The position numbers were made by a program, and so were the translations under genes. A stretch of 64,000 bases of DNA from Caballeronia telluris (lineage in GTDB: Bacteria > Pseudomonadota > Gammaproteobacteria > Burkholderiales > Burkholderiaceae). Positions 8,915 through 17,971 of the stretch are shown in pieces. The notes beneath the pieces are model-generated. The model worked only from the letters and a program-made list of their open reading frames with translations. It did no database searches and was not told where the DNA came from. Every line of letters starts with the position of its first letter. The stretch's first letter is position 1. The stretch covers positions 246,409-310,408 of the forward strand of contig NZ_FCNZ02000006.1 in assembly GCF_001544495.1 (NCBI RefSeq), in the 5' to 3' direction.

Positions 8915-9223
8915 TCACATGTTCGTGTACGAGCTGCACCAGCCGTGCGCGGCGACCTCTTTGTCGCCGAAGAGCGTGCAGCCGCCCCACGCGTCCGTCG
9001 ACTTGCCCTGGAACAGCGAGCAATTGCTGCAATCCTGTCCGGCGGCGTAGGTCGGGAATTTGGCCTTGTCGATCTTCGCGACGTCTTCCCGATAACCGAC
9101 CGCGATCGCGGCCGGGTCCGCTTCGCTCAGCTTCGGACCGGCGGCGAGCGCCGCGCGCGAGAGCAGCAGCGACGAGCCTGCGCCGATGCTGACAATCATG
9201 AAATTGCGACGGGATGGGTTCAT
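8915..9223 (-). CDS. High-potential iron-sulfur protein (HiPIP)
   Basis: The 102-aa precursor has a Tat-type leader (PSRRNFMIVSIGAG, cleavage after ALA at about residue 28) and a mature domain with four cysteines, Cys65, Cys68, Cys82 and Cys96, in the order CSNC, GGC, GWC, which is the HiPIP pattern for one [4Fe-4S] cluster. Such proteins are soluble periplasmic electron carriers. Its stop lies six bases from the convergent xthA stop. No oxidase or reductase partner is adjacent. Confidence 0.92.
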   Translation of the reverse strand: MNPSRRNFMIVSIGAGSSLLLSRAALAAGPKLSEADPAAIAVGYREDVAKIDKAKFPTYAAGQDCSNCSLFQGKSTDAWGGCTLFGDKEVAAHGWCSSYTNM

Positions 9224-9473
9224 GGGATGGGGATCGTCTTGTCGTGGGGACCGGCGGACGACGAGGGCCGCAGCGCGCGCCGTCGTCTATCCGAAAGATA
9301 CGCCACCCACCCGTGGGTACGATCGTTCGATTTTCCCTGGTGCCTGCGTCCCGTCTGTTCGGCCCCGCACGGTCTCAAGCTTTTGATACCGGCGCCGTAA
9401 ATGAGGTCAGTAACCGACGACACATCCGCGCATCGACACCAACGCGGCGCTTTTTTCATAAGGGAGAACAAAC

Positions 9474-9593
9474 GTGGCAGAAATGGATTGGCTGATGGCT
9501 GGAATGGATCTGGTTGCACTCGTTGGCGCGACGCTTTTCATGAGCGTGCTGTCGCGGCGGAGTCTGGCGGCGTCGGCGGTGGACGGCCGCTGA
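9474..9593 (+). CDS. Possible 39-aa membrane protein
   Basis: A GTG at 9474 follows AGGGAG at seven bases, an excellent ribosome site. The reading frame codes for a 39-residue peptide with one hydrophobic segment (MDLVALVGATLFMSVLSRR) flanked by a short acidic N-terminus and a basic stretch, the profile of a single-span inner-membrane peptide with the C-terminus inside. An ATG three codons later is an alternative start. It resembles KdpF-size membrane peptides in length only. No function can be assigned. Confidence 0.45.
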   Translation: MAEMDWLMAGMDLVALVGATLFMSVLSRRSLAASAVDGR

Positions 9594-9657
9594 AAGAGCA
9601 ACACACCGGCGAGGGGCGGCGCGAACGAACCGCCACCCGTCGCCGTGAAAGCGAAGT

Positions 9658-9792
9658 TCAGTGGAACAGTTTCATCGCCTGCGTGAGCGTATTCGTAATG
9701 CCCCACGCGAGCGGAACGAGCACATAGATCCAGAAGACCGCAAGCAGCGCCTTGTTGGTCGGATGGGCATGGAGATCGTGGCTAGTGTTCAT
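9658..9792 (-). CDS. Small membrane partner of the OFA-type MFS transporter, 44 aa
   Basis: The peptide begins MNTSHDLHAHPTNKALLAVF and carries one membrane segment (about residues 15-37), ending MKLFH. It lies 14 bases downstream of the OFA transporter stop on the same strand. Tiny proteins in this position downstream of oxalate/formate antiporter homologues are recognised in annotation pipelines as MFS transporter small subunits, and this one fits that description in size, location and topology. The frame continues upstream but there it overlaps the end of the transporter gene and lacks the leader-like start. Confidence 0.72.
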   Translation of the reverse strand: MNTSHDLHAHPTNKALLAVFWIYVLVPLAWGITNTLTQAMKLFH

Positions 9793-9806
9793 TTGACGTG
9801 TCCTGT

Positions 9807-11204
9807 TCAGTTGATCGCCGGTGCGCCCGCGGTCATGTGATGTTTGTCGTGCACGCGCGTGACGAGCAGGTTGCACAGGAATCCCACGACGAGCAGCGCC
9901 GCCATGATGTGCAGCGTCGTCGTGTAGGCTTCGGCCTTCGCCACGCCGTGCGCGACTTCATAAGCGCGGATGTAGTTCACGAGAACCGGCCCCGCGACGC
10001 CCGCCGCGGCCCACGCGGTCAAGAGCCGTCCGTGGATGCCGCCGACGAACGCCGTGCCGAACATGTCGGCGAGATAGGCGGGGACCGTCGCGAAGCCGCC
10101 GCCGTACATCGAGAGAATCACGCCGTACGCGAGCACGAAGAGCGCGATATTGCCCGACGCCGCGAACTGCGGCACCAGAAAATACAGCACCGCGCCGAGC
10201 GCGAAAAACACGTAGTAAGTGTTCTTGCGGCCGATCCAGTCCGAGGTCGACGCCCACGCGAAGCGCCCGCCCATGTTGAAGAGCGACAACAGGCCGACGA
10301 ACCCTGCGGCCGCGCCCGCCGTGATCGACGTCTTGAAGCTTTCCTGAATCATCAGCGACGCCTGTCCCAGCACGCCGATGCCCGCCGTCACGTTCAGGAA
10401 CAGCACGAGCCACAGCAGATAGAACTGCGGTGTCTTCAACGCCTGATCGATGTGCACGTGGTTGCGCGTGATGAGCTTGTTCGCCTTGACGGGCGGCGTC
10501 CAGCCGGCCGGCGCCCAGTTGGCGGGCGGAATGCGGATCGCGAGCGCGCCGATCGTCATCGAGATGAAGTAGACGACGCCGAGCACCACGAACGTCTCGG
10601 CCACGCCGATGCTCGTCGCGCTCTTGAAGTGGTTCATCAGCGCAACCGAGGCCGGCGCCGCGATCATCGCGCCGCCGCCGAAGCCCATGATCGCCATGCC
10701 GGTCGCCATGCCGCGCCGGTCGGGGAACCAGCGAATGAGCGTCGAGACCGGCGACACATAGCCGAGCCCGAGCCCGATCCCGCCGATCACGCCATAGCCG
10801 AGATACAGCAGCCAGATCTGATGCAACTGCACGCCGAGCGCGGAGACGAGAAAGCCGCCGCCGAAGCAGCAGGCCGCGGTAAACATCGTGCGGCGCGGGC
10901 CGACCTTTTCGAGCCACTTGCCGGCGAACGCCGCGGACAGCCCGAGAAACACGATCGCGAGCGAGAAGATCCAGCCGAGCGTCGTGATCGACCAGTCGTC
11001 CGGCGCGGACTGCGTGACGCCGATCACCTTCGTGAGCGGCGCGTTGAAGACGGAAAACGCGTAGGCCTGCCCGATGCACAGGTGCACGGCGAGCGCGGCG
11101 GGCGGGACCATCCAGCGTGAGAAGCCGGGCTGGGCGACGGTCGCCGATTTAGAGAAAAAGCCGCGCGAAGCGGCGCCGGGACGATCGTCGATCGTGCTGT
11201 TCAT
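9807..11204 (-). CDS. OFA-family MFS transporter (oxalate/formate antiporter-like)
   Basis: The 465-aa protein has about twelve membrane segments. The first segment region, LAVHLCIGQAYAFSVFNAPL, is typical of OFA permeases, as are RWFPDRRGMATGMAIMGFGG and the C-terminal YGGGFATVPAYLADMFG. These carry monocarboxylates or exchange oxalate for formate. ATG 11204 has GGAGA upstream; earlier Met codons lack one. The small 44-aa gene follows directly. Substrate is not decided by sequence. Confidence 0.88.
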   Translation of the reverse strand: MNSTIDDRPGAASRGFFSKSATVAQPGFSRWMVPPAALAVHLCIGQAYAFSVFNAPLTKVIGVTQSAPDDWSITTLGWIFSLAIVFLGLSAAFAGKWLEKVGPRRTMFTAACCFGGGFLVSALGVQLHQIWLLYLGYGVIGGIGLGLGYVSPVSTLIRWFPDRRGMATGMAIMGFGGGAMIAAPASVALMNHFKSATSIGVAETFVVLGVVYFISMTIGALAIRIPPANWAPAGWTPPVKANKLITRNHVHIDQALKTPQFYLLWLVLFLNVTAGIGVLGQASLMIQESFKTSITAGAAAGFVGLLSLFNMGGRFAWASTSDWIGRKNTYYVFFALGAVLYFLVPQFAASGNIALFVLAYGVILSMYGGGFATVPAYLADMFGTAFVGGIHGRLLTAWAAAGVAGPVLVNYIRAYEVAHGVAKAEAYTTTLHIMAALLVVGFLCNLLVTRVHDKHHMTAGAPAIN

Positions 11205-11322
11205 TGTCGGTCTCCGGGAACGCATCGTCATGAAGTGCGTTCGCATATAGTTTTATGTCGGGCGAGTCGTGCCGCGTCCGGTACTGCGCGCCATGCCGGA
11301 CGGAACGACCCTGCCATTGCCC

Positions 11323-11368
11323 TTCACATCCGCTCGGATCGTGTCGATTCATGATTTGCGGATGTGAA
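11323..11368. promoter_or_regulatory. Spaced 10-bp inverted repeat between ofa and cls genes
   Basis: TTCACATCCG at 11323-11332 is matched exactly by CGGATGTGAA at 11359-11368, with 26 bases between. It sits in the 349-base divergent gap (11205-11553) upstream of the OFA transporter and the cardiolipin synthase. The spacing, about 36 bases between half-site centres, would put both arms on nearly the same face of the helix, as expected for a bound or looped regulator. Nothing else recognisable is in this gap. Confidence 0.35.
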
Positions 11369-11553
11369 TGCGGTCGAACATAGACAACTGCCGCGCGCTT
11401 GGCAATATGAACGGTCGTGCCATAAGTGTTTGCCCGAAGTTGACGGTCGGCTTGCGGGCGGTGGCGCGGAATGTGCTGCCCGGCGCCCATGCAGCCGTTT
11501 TTACAGCGCTTCTTACAGCATCACCCTCGAACATTCATAAGACCGGGTAAAGC

Positions 11554-12831
11554 ATGCTGACCACCATCCTCGTTACCGCTGCAATCGTCGCGGTCGCGAC
11601 GCTCGTCGTCGTGCTGGTCGTCGCGAACCTGACGAGCGGCGAGAAGAAGATCGAACACAAGATCGAGCGCCGCTATGCCAGCGACGACCCGCAGTTCCCG
11701 CGTTCGATGAGCCTGCTGCTCGGCCCGCCCGTCGAAGACGGCAACCGCTTCGAGGTGCTCGTCAACGGCGACGAGATTTTTCCTTCGATGCTCGCCGGCA
11801 TCCGCTCGGCGCGGAAAACCATCACATTCGAAACGTTCATCTACTGGTCGGGCGAGATCGGCGAGGAGTTCGCCCAGGCGCTCTCCGACAAGGCGCGCGC
11901 GGGTGTCGCGGTGCATGTGCTGCTCGACTGGGTCGGGTCGTCGAAGATGGACAAGCGCTATCTGCGCATGCTGCGCGACGCGGGCGCCGAAGTGATCCAG
12001 TATCACAAGCCACACTGGACGGGCCTCGGCCGCATGAACGACCGCACGCACCGCAAGCTGCTCGTGATCGACGGGCAGGTCGGCTTCACGGGCGGCGTCG
12101 GCATCGCGGAGGAATGGACGGGCCGCGCGCAGGACGAAAAGCACTGGCGCGATACGCATTTTCGCGTCGAAGGGCCGGTGGCGGGCCACATGCAGGCCGT
12201 CTTCATGGACAACTGGATCAAGGCGACCGGCAACGTCCTGCACGGCCCCGAGTACTTCCCGGCGATCGCGCCGGCGGGCGAGGGCATCGCGCACATGTTC
12301 AGCAGCTCGCCCTCCGGCGGCAGCGACGACATGCAGCTCATGTACCTGATGGCGATTACCGCCGCGACGCACACGATCCATCTCGCGAGCGCGTACTTCG
12401 TGCCCGACAAGCTGACGATCAACGCGATCGTCGAGGCGACGCGGCGCGGCGTGAAGGTGCAGATCGTGACGCCCGGCAAGCACATCGACACCCACACGGT
12501 CCGCGAGGCATCGCGCGCGGGCTGGGGCGACTTGCTGAAGGCGGGCGTCGAGATCTACGAATACCAGCCGACGATGTTTCACTGCAAGCTTCTGATCGTC
12601 GACGAATATCTGGTGTCGGTGGGCTCGACCAATTTCGACAACCGCTCGTTCAAGCTCAACGACGAGGCGAATCTCAACATCTACGACCGCGACTTCGCGA
12701 AACTGCAGACGTCGATCCTCGCCGACGACATCGCGAAGTCGCGGCGCGTCACGCTCGACGACTGGAACCGGCGGCCGCTCGTGGAGAAGATCGTCGAGCG
12801 CGCGGTGGCGCTGCTCGACCCGCAGCTTTGA
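11554..12831 (+). CDS. cls: Cardiolipin synthase / phospholipase D family protein
   Basis: The 425-aa product has one N-terminal membrane segment (residues 2-26) and two phospholipase D domains, each with an HKD motif: HRKLLVIDG with His166 and HCKLLIVDE with His343, both followed by GGVGIAEEW-like and GSTNFDNRS segments characteristic of bacterial cardiolipin synthases. It would join two phosphatidylglycerols, or PG and PE, at the inner membrane. The domain order and single anchor resemble ClsB/ClsC-like rather than ClsA, which has two N-terminal spans. Single-gene unit. Confidence 0.85.
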   Translation: MLTTILVTAAIVAVATLVVVLVVANLTSGEKKIEHKIERRYASDDPQFPRSMSLLLGPPVEDGNRFEVLVNGDEIFPSMLAGIRSARKTITFETFIYWSGEIGEEFAQALSDKARAGVAVHVLLDWVGSSKMDKRYLRMLRDAGAEVIQYHKPHWTGLGRMNDRTHRKLLVIDGQVGFTGGVGIAEEWTGRAQDEKHWRDTHFRVEGPVAGHMQAVFMDNWIKATGNVLHGPEYFPAIAPAGEGIAHMFSSSPSGGSDDMQLMYLMAITAATHTIHLASAYFVPDKLTINAIVEATRRGVKVQIVTPGKHIDTHTVREASRAGWGDLLKAGVEIYEYQPTMFHCKLLIVDEYLVSVGSTNFDNRSFKLNDEANLNIYDRDFAKLQTSILADDIAKSRRVTLDDWNRRPLVEKIVERAVALLDPQL

Positions 12832-12928
12832 CGCGCGCGCGATCGGTATGACGAATCCCGCTTGAATCTTCGGCACGCCCGGCGCATATTGCGGAGCAGA
12901 CCCGCCGACAGCGCTGGAGCGCGCATCA

Positions 12929-14296
12929 ATGCCCGACGTCCGAGACTCTGCCGTACCGCCTTCCGAGCCGCCTGCGTGGAAACACGCGCGGCCCGAGGAA
13001 GCCTTCCGGCACAGCCTGCCGGAGGTGTATTCGTCGATCGCCGTGCCCACTGGCGGTTTGTGGCTGCGGCGCTTCCTCGCGTTCGCCGGGCCCGGCTACA
13101 TGATTTCCGTCGGCTACATGGACCCGGGCAACTGGGCCACCGACCTCGCCGGCGGCTCGCGCTTCGGCTACACGCTGCTCGCGGTCATCCTGCTTTCGAA
13201 CCTGATGGCGATCCTGTTGCAGGCGCTCGCGGTGCGCCTCGGCATCGCGACCGGGCGCGACCTCGCGCAGGCCTGCCGCGACCATTATTCGAAGCCGGTG
13301 AACCTGGCACTGTGGCTTGCGTGCGAGGCGGCGATCATCGCGTGCGACCTCGCCGAAGTGATCGGCACGGCGATCGCGCTGCAACTGCTGTTCGGCATTC
13401 CGCTGATCGCGGGCGCGCTCATCACCGCGCTCGACGCCTTCCTGCTGCTGCTCCTGATGAACCGCGGCTTTCGCTTTCTCGAAGCGTTCGTGATCGCGCT
13501 GCTCGTCGTGATCGCGGTGTGCTTCGCGGTGCAGATCGTCGCCGCGGCGCCGCCTCTCGCCGCCGTGCTGCGCGGCTTCGTGCCGTCGCCGTCGATCGTG
13601 ACGAATCCCGAGATGCTCTACGTGGCGATCGGCATCATCGGGGCGACCGTGATGCCGCACAACCTGTATCTGCATTCGTCGGTCGTGCAGACGCGCGCCT
13701 ACGAACCGAGCGACGCCGGCCGCCGCGACGCGATCCGCTGGGCCACCGCCGACAGCACCATCGCGCTGATGCTCGCGCTCTTCATCAACGCGGCGATCCT
13801 GATCGTCGCGGCGACCGTGTTTCACGCGACAGGACACACGGACGTCGCCGAAATCGGCGACGCCTTCCGGCTGCTGTCGCCGCTTCTGGGTCTTTCCATC
13901 GCGTCGACGCTGTTCGCGCTCGCGCTGCTTGCTTCCGGCCTGAATTCGACCGTCACCGCGACGCTCGCCGGGCAGATCGTGATGGAAGGATTTCTCCGCT
14001 TGCGCATTCCGAACTGGGCGCGGCGGCTGATTACACGCGGCATCGCGATCGTGCCGGTGGTCGTGGTCACCGCGCTCTACGGCGAGAAGGGCACGGCGCA
14101 ACTGCTCGTGCTGAGCCAGGTGATTCTCTCGATGCAGCTACCGTTCGCGATCGTCCCGCTCGTGCGCTTTGTCTCCGACAAGCGGAAGATGGGCGCGTTC
14201 GTCGTGCCGGGCTGGGTCGCGTGGCTGGCGTGGCTCGTTGCGGGCGTCGTCGTGGTGCTGAACGTCAAACTGCTCGTCGATACGCTGACGGGCTGA
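12929..14296 (+). CDS. mntH: Nramp-family divalent metal transporter
   Basis: The 455-aa protein has about eleven membrane segments and the Nramp signature residues: [13 protein letters not shown] in the first span (metal-coordinating Asp and Asn) and [17 protein letters not shown] in the sixth-span region. It imports Mn2+ (or Fe2+) with protons. The soluble N-terminus of about 45 residues is longer than in E. coli MntH. I saw no clear MntR or Fur box in the 97 bases upstream. It converges with the STAND-propeller gene, 12 bases apart. Confidence 0.92.
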   Translation: MPDVRDSAVPPSEPPAWKHARPEEAFRHSLPEVYSSIAVPTGGLWLRRFLAFAGPGYMISVGYMDPGNWATDLAGGSRFGYTLLAVILLSNLMAILLQALAVRLGIATGRDLAQACRDHYSKPVNLALWLACEAAIIACDLAEVIGTAIALQLLFGIPLIAGALITALDAFLLLLLMNRGFRFLEAFVIALLVVIAVCFAVQIVAAAPPLAAVLRGFVPSPSIVTNPEMLYVAIGIIGATVMPHNLYLHSSVVQTRAYEPSDAGRRDAIRWATADSTIALMLALFINAAILIVAATVFHATGHTDVAEIGDAFRLLSPLLGLSIASTLFALALLASGLNSTVTATLAGQIVMEGFLRLRIPNWARRLITRGIAIVPVVVVTALYGEKGTAQLLVLSQVILSMQLPFAIVPLVRFVSDKRKMGAFVVPGWVAWLAWLVAGVVVVLNVKLLVDTLTG

Positions 14297-14308
14297 GGCC
14301 GCCGCGCA

Positions 14309-17300
14309 CTACTCCGCCCCGGCCTCGGACGCCTTCGCAGGCTTGCCGGGCGCGGACTGCTGCGCGGGGCCGCGTGTGCGCGAGATCGCTACCTGCTCCC
14401 GGCAGTTCGTGTCGCCAAGACCGTAGGCGCACTTCTCCTGTGCGCTCAGTTCGCGCTTGGTCAACGAGCGGGCGAAGCGCTCCATCATGGCGCGATCGAG
14501 CGGAACCAGCATGGTTCCCGAGTCGAGCCTGATCGCCAGAATGTTATTGCGGAAGTTGAAATCGACGCCGCGGACAATCGCGAAGTCGAGGCTGAAGGCC
14601 GTGTCGCCCGATGCCAGATCGAGCACGCTGACGCCCTTGGCGTTCCAGTAGGCGAGCCACCGGTCGTCGGAGCTGAACTTCCAGCTTGAGTCGCCGAGGC
14701 GCTTGATCAGGGCGCCACCCGGACGCCGCACGACCTCGAAGCCGCGCGTCCGGTTTCGCCCCTCGTCAGGAGAGCTCTGGATCTCGAATCGTCCGAGCGG
14801 GCTGACGCGCATGCTGGCGGCTTCCTTGGCCGCCGGATGCGACTTCGCCACATCCTTCACGTTCGTCGGCGCGGAGGCAGACAGCGGCCAGACGCGGGCG
14901 ACATCGCCGGTCACGTGCGTCGTCACGATCGCCGACTGGCCGTCGTCGTCGATCTTCGCGGTGGCGCGTGGAGGCAGGTCGACGATTTGCCCCGTCGGCA
15001 CGAGTTGCTCGTCGCGGACTGCATAGACTGCGAGTTCCGCATGCGCGAGATCGGCCGCCGACCTGCGCAAAACGCCCAGCGCCGTGCCCGACGGCGAGGC
15101 AATGAACGACGACCGGACGCTTCCCGGCTGCGGCTTCCAGGGCGTGACGACCGCGCCGTCGCGGGTTCGGATCACCTCGGCCTGCCCGGACTGCCGGTCT
15201 GCGACCAACAGCAATTCGCCGTCCCGGCCGAGGACACTGACGCGGCCCGCCACCGGCGCAAACCGGTTTGCGCCGGTTGATGGGTCGAGCACGTAGGTCG
15301 TGTCGCGCTGCTCCTTGCTGACGACGGCGACGATGCCGTCGCGCGTCATGCGCAACTTCACGGGCTCGCCGGGCAACGGAATCCGCGTCTGCCGGACCTG
15401 CTTGCCGCCAGTCGCCGGCACCTCGATCACATCGATCCACGCCTTGTCGCGACGCGAGAGCACGACCCATCGGCCATCGGGCAAAGCGTCGAAATCCCTT
15501 GGATCGCCGAGTATCGAGAGCAGCAGCTTGCTCGTCGAGTAGACATGAACGACACCGTCGTGAGCGACGATCGCGACGCGCGCGGTATCGTCCGTGACCG
15601 AGAAGAGTCCAGCGTTGTTGCCCGCAAGCCTGGGCTCTGCGCCCTTGATGCGGATCTCTCCGTGCACCGCGCTCGGCCTTTCCTCCGCGACGACGATGTC
15701 GCCCGAATCGAGGTACTCGACGAATGCGCCGCCACCCGGACTCCACACCACGTCGTAGATCTGGCTGTTGTCGCTCGTGCCCGCACCGAGAGGCTCGTTG
15801 CCTTCTGCCACGGTGTACTCGCAGGTGGTCGCCCTGAAGTTGGCGGAAGAGGTCTTCGCGCCCGGCGATATGGATTTCGGCTCCAGACAGCGGGTGAAGT
15901 CGATCGGCGTGGAGACCCAGTTGCCGTTCGGCTGCCGTTCGATGCGCTTCGCGAACAAGCGCTCCTTGACGCCGGCGCCGACGATGACCTTGCCGTCCTG
16001 CGAAAGGCCGATCACGAGCAGTCCCTCTGCCGCGACTTTCATGACGTCCGCGGTGGGATCGCGGTAGTCCCATATCCAGATGTGATCGTCTTTCTGGATC
16101 GACGCGAGCCACCGGCCGTCCGGGCTGAAGACGAGGAGCGCGCGATCGGCAATCGCGGTCTGCGGCAGCGAACGCGCGAGCGTACCGCTGCGCGAGTCGA
16201 AGAGATCGACCGAGCCGGCGCGCGCGACCGCCAGCTTGGTCTGATCCGGACTGAACGCGATGAACATGGCGTCGTCGAGATCGGGCCTGGAGGACCAGAG
16301 CTTGCGCGGCACCGGTTCGCTCAGGTCCCACACGGACAGGCTGGACGTCCCTGCGAGGACGGCGAGCAGATCGCCATCCGGGTTGAGCGCAACGACCCTT
16401 GCCTCGCCGCCGAGCTGCTCCAGACTCAGCGTCTCCGAGGGCCAGAGATATTGCCCGGAAGCGAGTAGCGCTGAGCGCGCCTCGCTCGTATCGGCGCGCT
16501 TCAGTCCTTCCAGCGAGAGCAGGACGCCGACTTCCGGGTCCTGAGCGGTGCCGGCGAGCGCCGCCAGTTCCCTGGATTGCGCGCGGCTGCGCTCGGCCTG
16601 CGCGTCCCTTTTCGCAAAATACGCGGACAGCGCAAGGCCGAAAAACACCGCGATCATCACGCCGCTGACCGCGATCACGCGCCGCAGCTTGCTCCTTTGA
16701 CGCCGCTCGGCGAGCGCGCGTTCATCCGCGCGGCGGCGGTCGCGTTCTTCCAGCGCGGCCTTGGTAAGAATGTCATGCGTGAGTTCGACGCGGTCCGTGC
16801 CGTGTTGCTGCTCCTGACGAAGCAGCCGTCCGTCCACCAGCGCGGCGATCTCCTCGGCAGTGACGAAGCCATTGACGATCGCGTCGTCCACCGAGTAGCT
16901 GTTCCGGTAGCCGTGTTCCGTAATGAGCTTCTCTTCGACGAAGTGGCGGACCCGGTCGGGATAGACCTTCAGGCTTCGGCGATAGAACCCGGTGACGATG
17001 GTGTCCTTTTCGCCCTCGAACATCGCTTCGGTGATGCGCGCCGCGCCCGCCAGCTTGCGATGCTCGTTGACACCGCGGCAAAAGAGACTGAGCAGCGCGG
17101 GCTCGACCGTGCGCGGAGCGCCCGCGTCGGCGGTGACGTCGGTCTCGTCGGCCGCGCCGCGCGACAGGAAGGCGACGATCCGGTGCGCAAGCAGTTCGTC
17201 GACGAGATGGTCCGTGTGTTCGTTGCAAACCGCCTGCAACGCCTGGTCGGTGCCCATCGGCAAGAGGCGCATGCGGTTGCGGCGCAGCGAGGGCATGATC

Positions 17301-17971
17301 GGGCGCCAGCCTTCGAGGTCGGCGAGAAAGTCTTCGCGCAGCGACAGTACGATCTTGTACGGCATCGCCTCCTTGTCGATGTCTTCATCGCTGCCCGCAC
17401 GCTCTTTCAGACGTTGCACGAACGCGGCCGGGATGCGGTTCTCGGCCAGGTCCGCCAGTGCCTCGCGAAACGTCGCGACCTCGGCCGGCATGGAGCGCCC
17501 GAGCGTGAAGAGCTCCTCGAACTGGTCGAGCACGAACACCGGCCGCGCCATCCGGTTGAGTCTCGTCCAGAATTCGAGCCCCGGCGTGTGCAGGTAGGCC
17601 CACAGCGACTGTCCGGCTGCCAGCGGCTCATGCGTCACTTCCTGCGCTCGCAACGCCTCGAAGAACGCGAGACACAGTTGCTCGACGAGCGGCGCGGCGC
17701 CCGGCCGGACCTGCAACCGGACGAACACCGGCAGATAACCTTTGTCGCGCAGTCGCGGAAAGACGCCGGCCTTGAGCAGCGACGACTTGCCGAGCCCCGA
17801 CTTGCCGAACAGCACGGTGACGGACTCGTCGACGATGCGTCTCAGAAGCTCGTCCGATTCCGCTCTGCGGCCGCTGAAGAACGCCTGCGAGGATTCGTCG
17901 TAGGACGCCAGTCCCGGCCACGGATTCTGCGGGTCGAGTTGCGGCCAAGACGAGCCGCCCGCCGTGCTCAT
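14309..17971 (-). CDS. STAND NTPase with membrane span and C-terminal beta-propeller (NLR-like)
   Basis: The 1220-aa protein has an nSTAND1-type NTPase at about residues 20-410: FFSGRRAESDELL, Walker A GKSGLGKSS (56-64), Walker B VFVLDQFEE (145-153), LSLREDFLADL (209-219) and the closing LTHDIL (398-402). A membrane span follows at 431-453. From about 510 to 1170 there are repeated beta-strand blocks with PDG turns (NPDGDLLAVLAG, SPDGRWLAS), read as WD40-like propeller blades that would act as sensor. Its ATG overlaps the upstream SIR2/TIR gene stop as ATGA, so the pair is translationally coupled. In this architecture the NTPase typically oligomerises on ligand sensing and activates an effector; here the effector would be the partner gene. 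Antiphage function is inference. Confidence 0.85.
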   Translation of the reverse strand: MSTAGGSSWPQLDPQNPWPGLASYDESSQAFFSGRRAESDELLRRIVDESVTVLFGKSGLGKSSLLKAGVFPRLRDKGYLPVFVRLQVRPGAAPLVEQLCLAFFEALRAQEVTHEPLAAGQSLWAYLHTPGLEFWTRLNRMARPVFVLDQFEELFTLGRSMPAEVATFREALADLAENRIPAAFVQRLKERAGSDEDIDKEAMPYKIVLSLREDFLADLEGWRPIMPSLRRNRMRLLPMGTDQALQAVCNEHTDHLVDELLAHRIVAFLSRGAADETDVTADAGAPRTVEPALLSLFCRGVNEHRKLAGAARITEAMFEGEKDTIVTGFYRRSLKVYPDRVRHFVEEKLITEHGYRNSYSVDDAIVNGFVTAEEIAALVDGRLLRQEQQHGTDRVELTHDILTKAALEERDRRRADERALAERRQRSKLRRVIAVSGVMIAVFFGLALSAYFAKRDAQAERSRAQSRELAALAGTAQDPEVGVLLSLEGLKRADTSEARSALLASGQYLWPSETLSLEQLGGEARVVALNPDGDLLAVLAGTSSLSVWDLSEPVPRKLWSSRPDLDDAMFIAFSPDQTKLAVARAGSVDLFDSRSGTLARSLPQTAIADRALLVFSPDGRWLASIQKDDHIWIWDYRDPTADVMKVAAEGLLVIGLSQDGKVIVGAGVKERLFAKRIERQPNGNWVSTPIDFTRCLEPKSISPGAKTSSANFRATTCEYTVAEGNEPLGAGTSDNSQIYDVVWSPGGGAFVEYLDSGDIVVAEERPSAVHGEIRIKGAEPRLAGNNAGLFSVTDDTARVAIVAHDGVVHVYSTSKLLLSILGDPRDFDALPDGRWVVLSRRDKAWIDVIEVPATGGKQVRQTRIPLPGEPVKLRMTRDGIVAVVSKEQRDTTYVLDPSTGANRFAPVAGRVSVLGRDGELLLVADRQSGQAEVIRTRDGAVVTPWKPQPGSVRSSFIASPSGTALGVLRRSAADLAHAELAVYAVRDEQLVPTGQIVDLPPRATAKIDDDGQSAIVTTHVTGDVARVWPLSASAPTNVKDVAKSHPAAKEAASMRVSPLGRFEIQSSPDEGRNRTRGFEVVRRPGGALIKRLGDSSWKFSSDDRWLAYWNAKGVSVLDLASGDTAFSLDFAIVRGVDFNFRNNILAIRLDSGTMLVPLDRAMMERFARSLTKRELSAQEKCAYGLGDTNCREQVAISRTRGPAQQSAPGKPAKASEAGAE

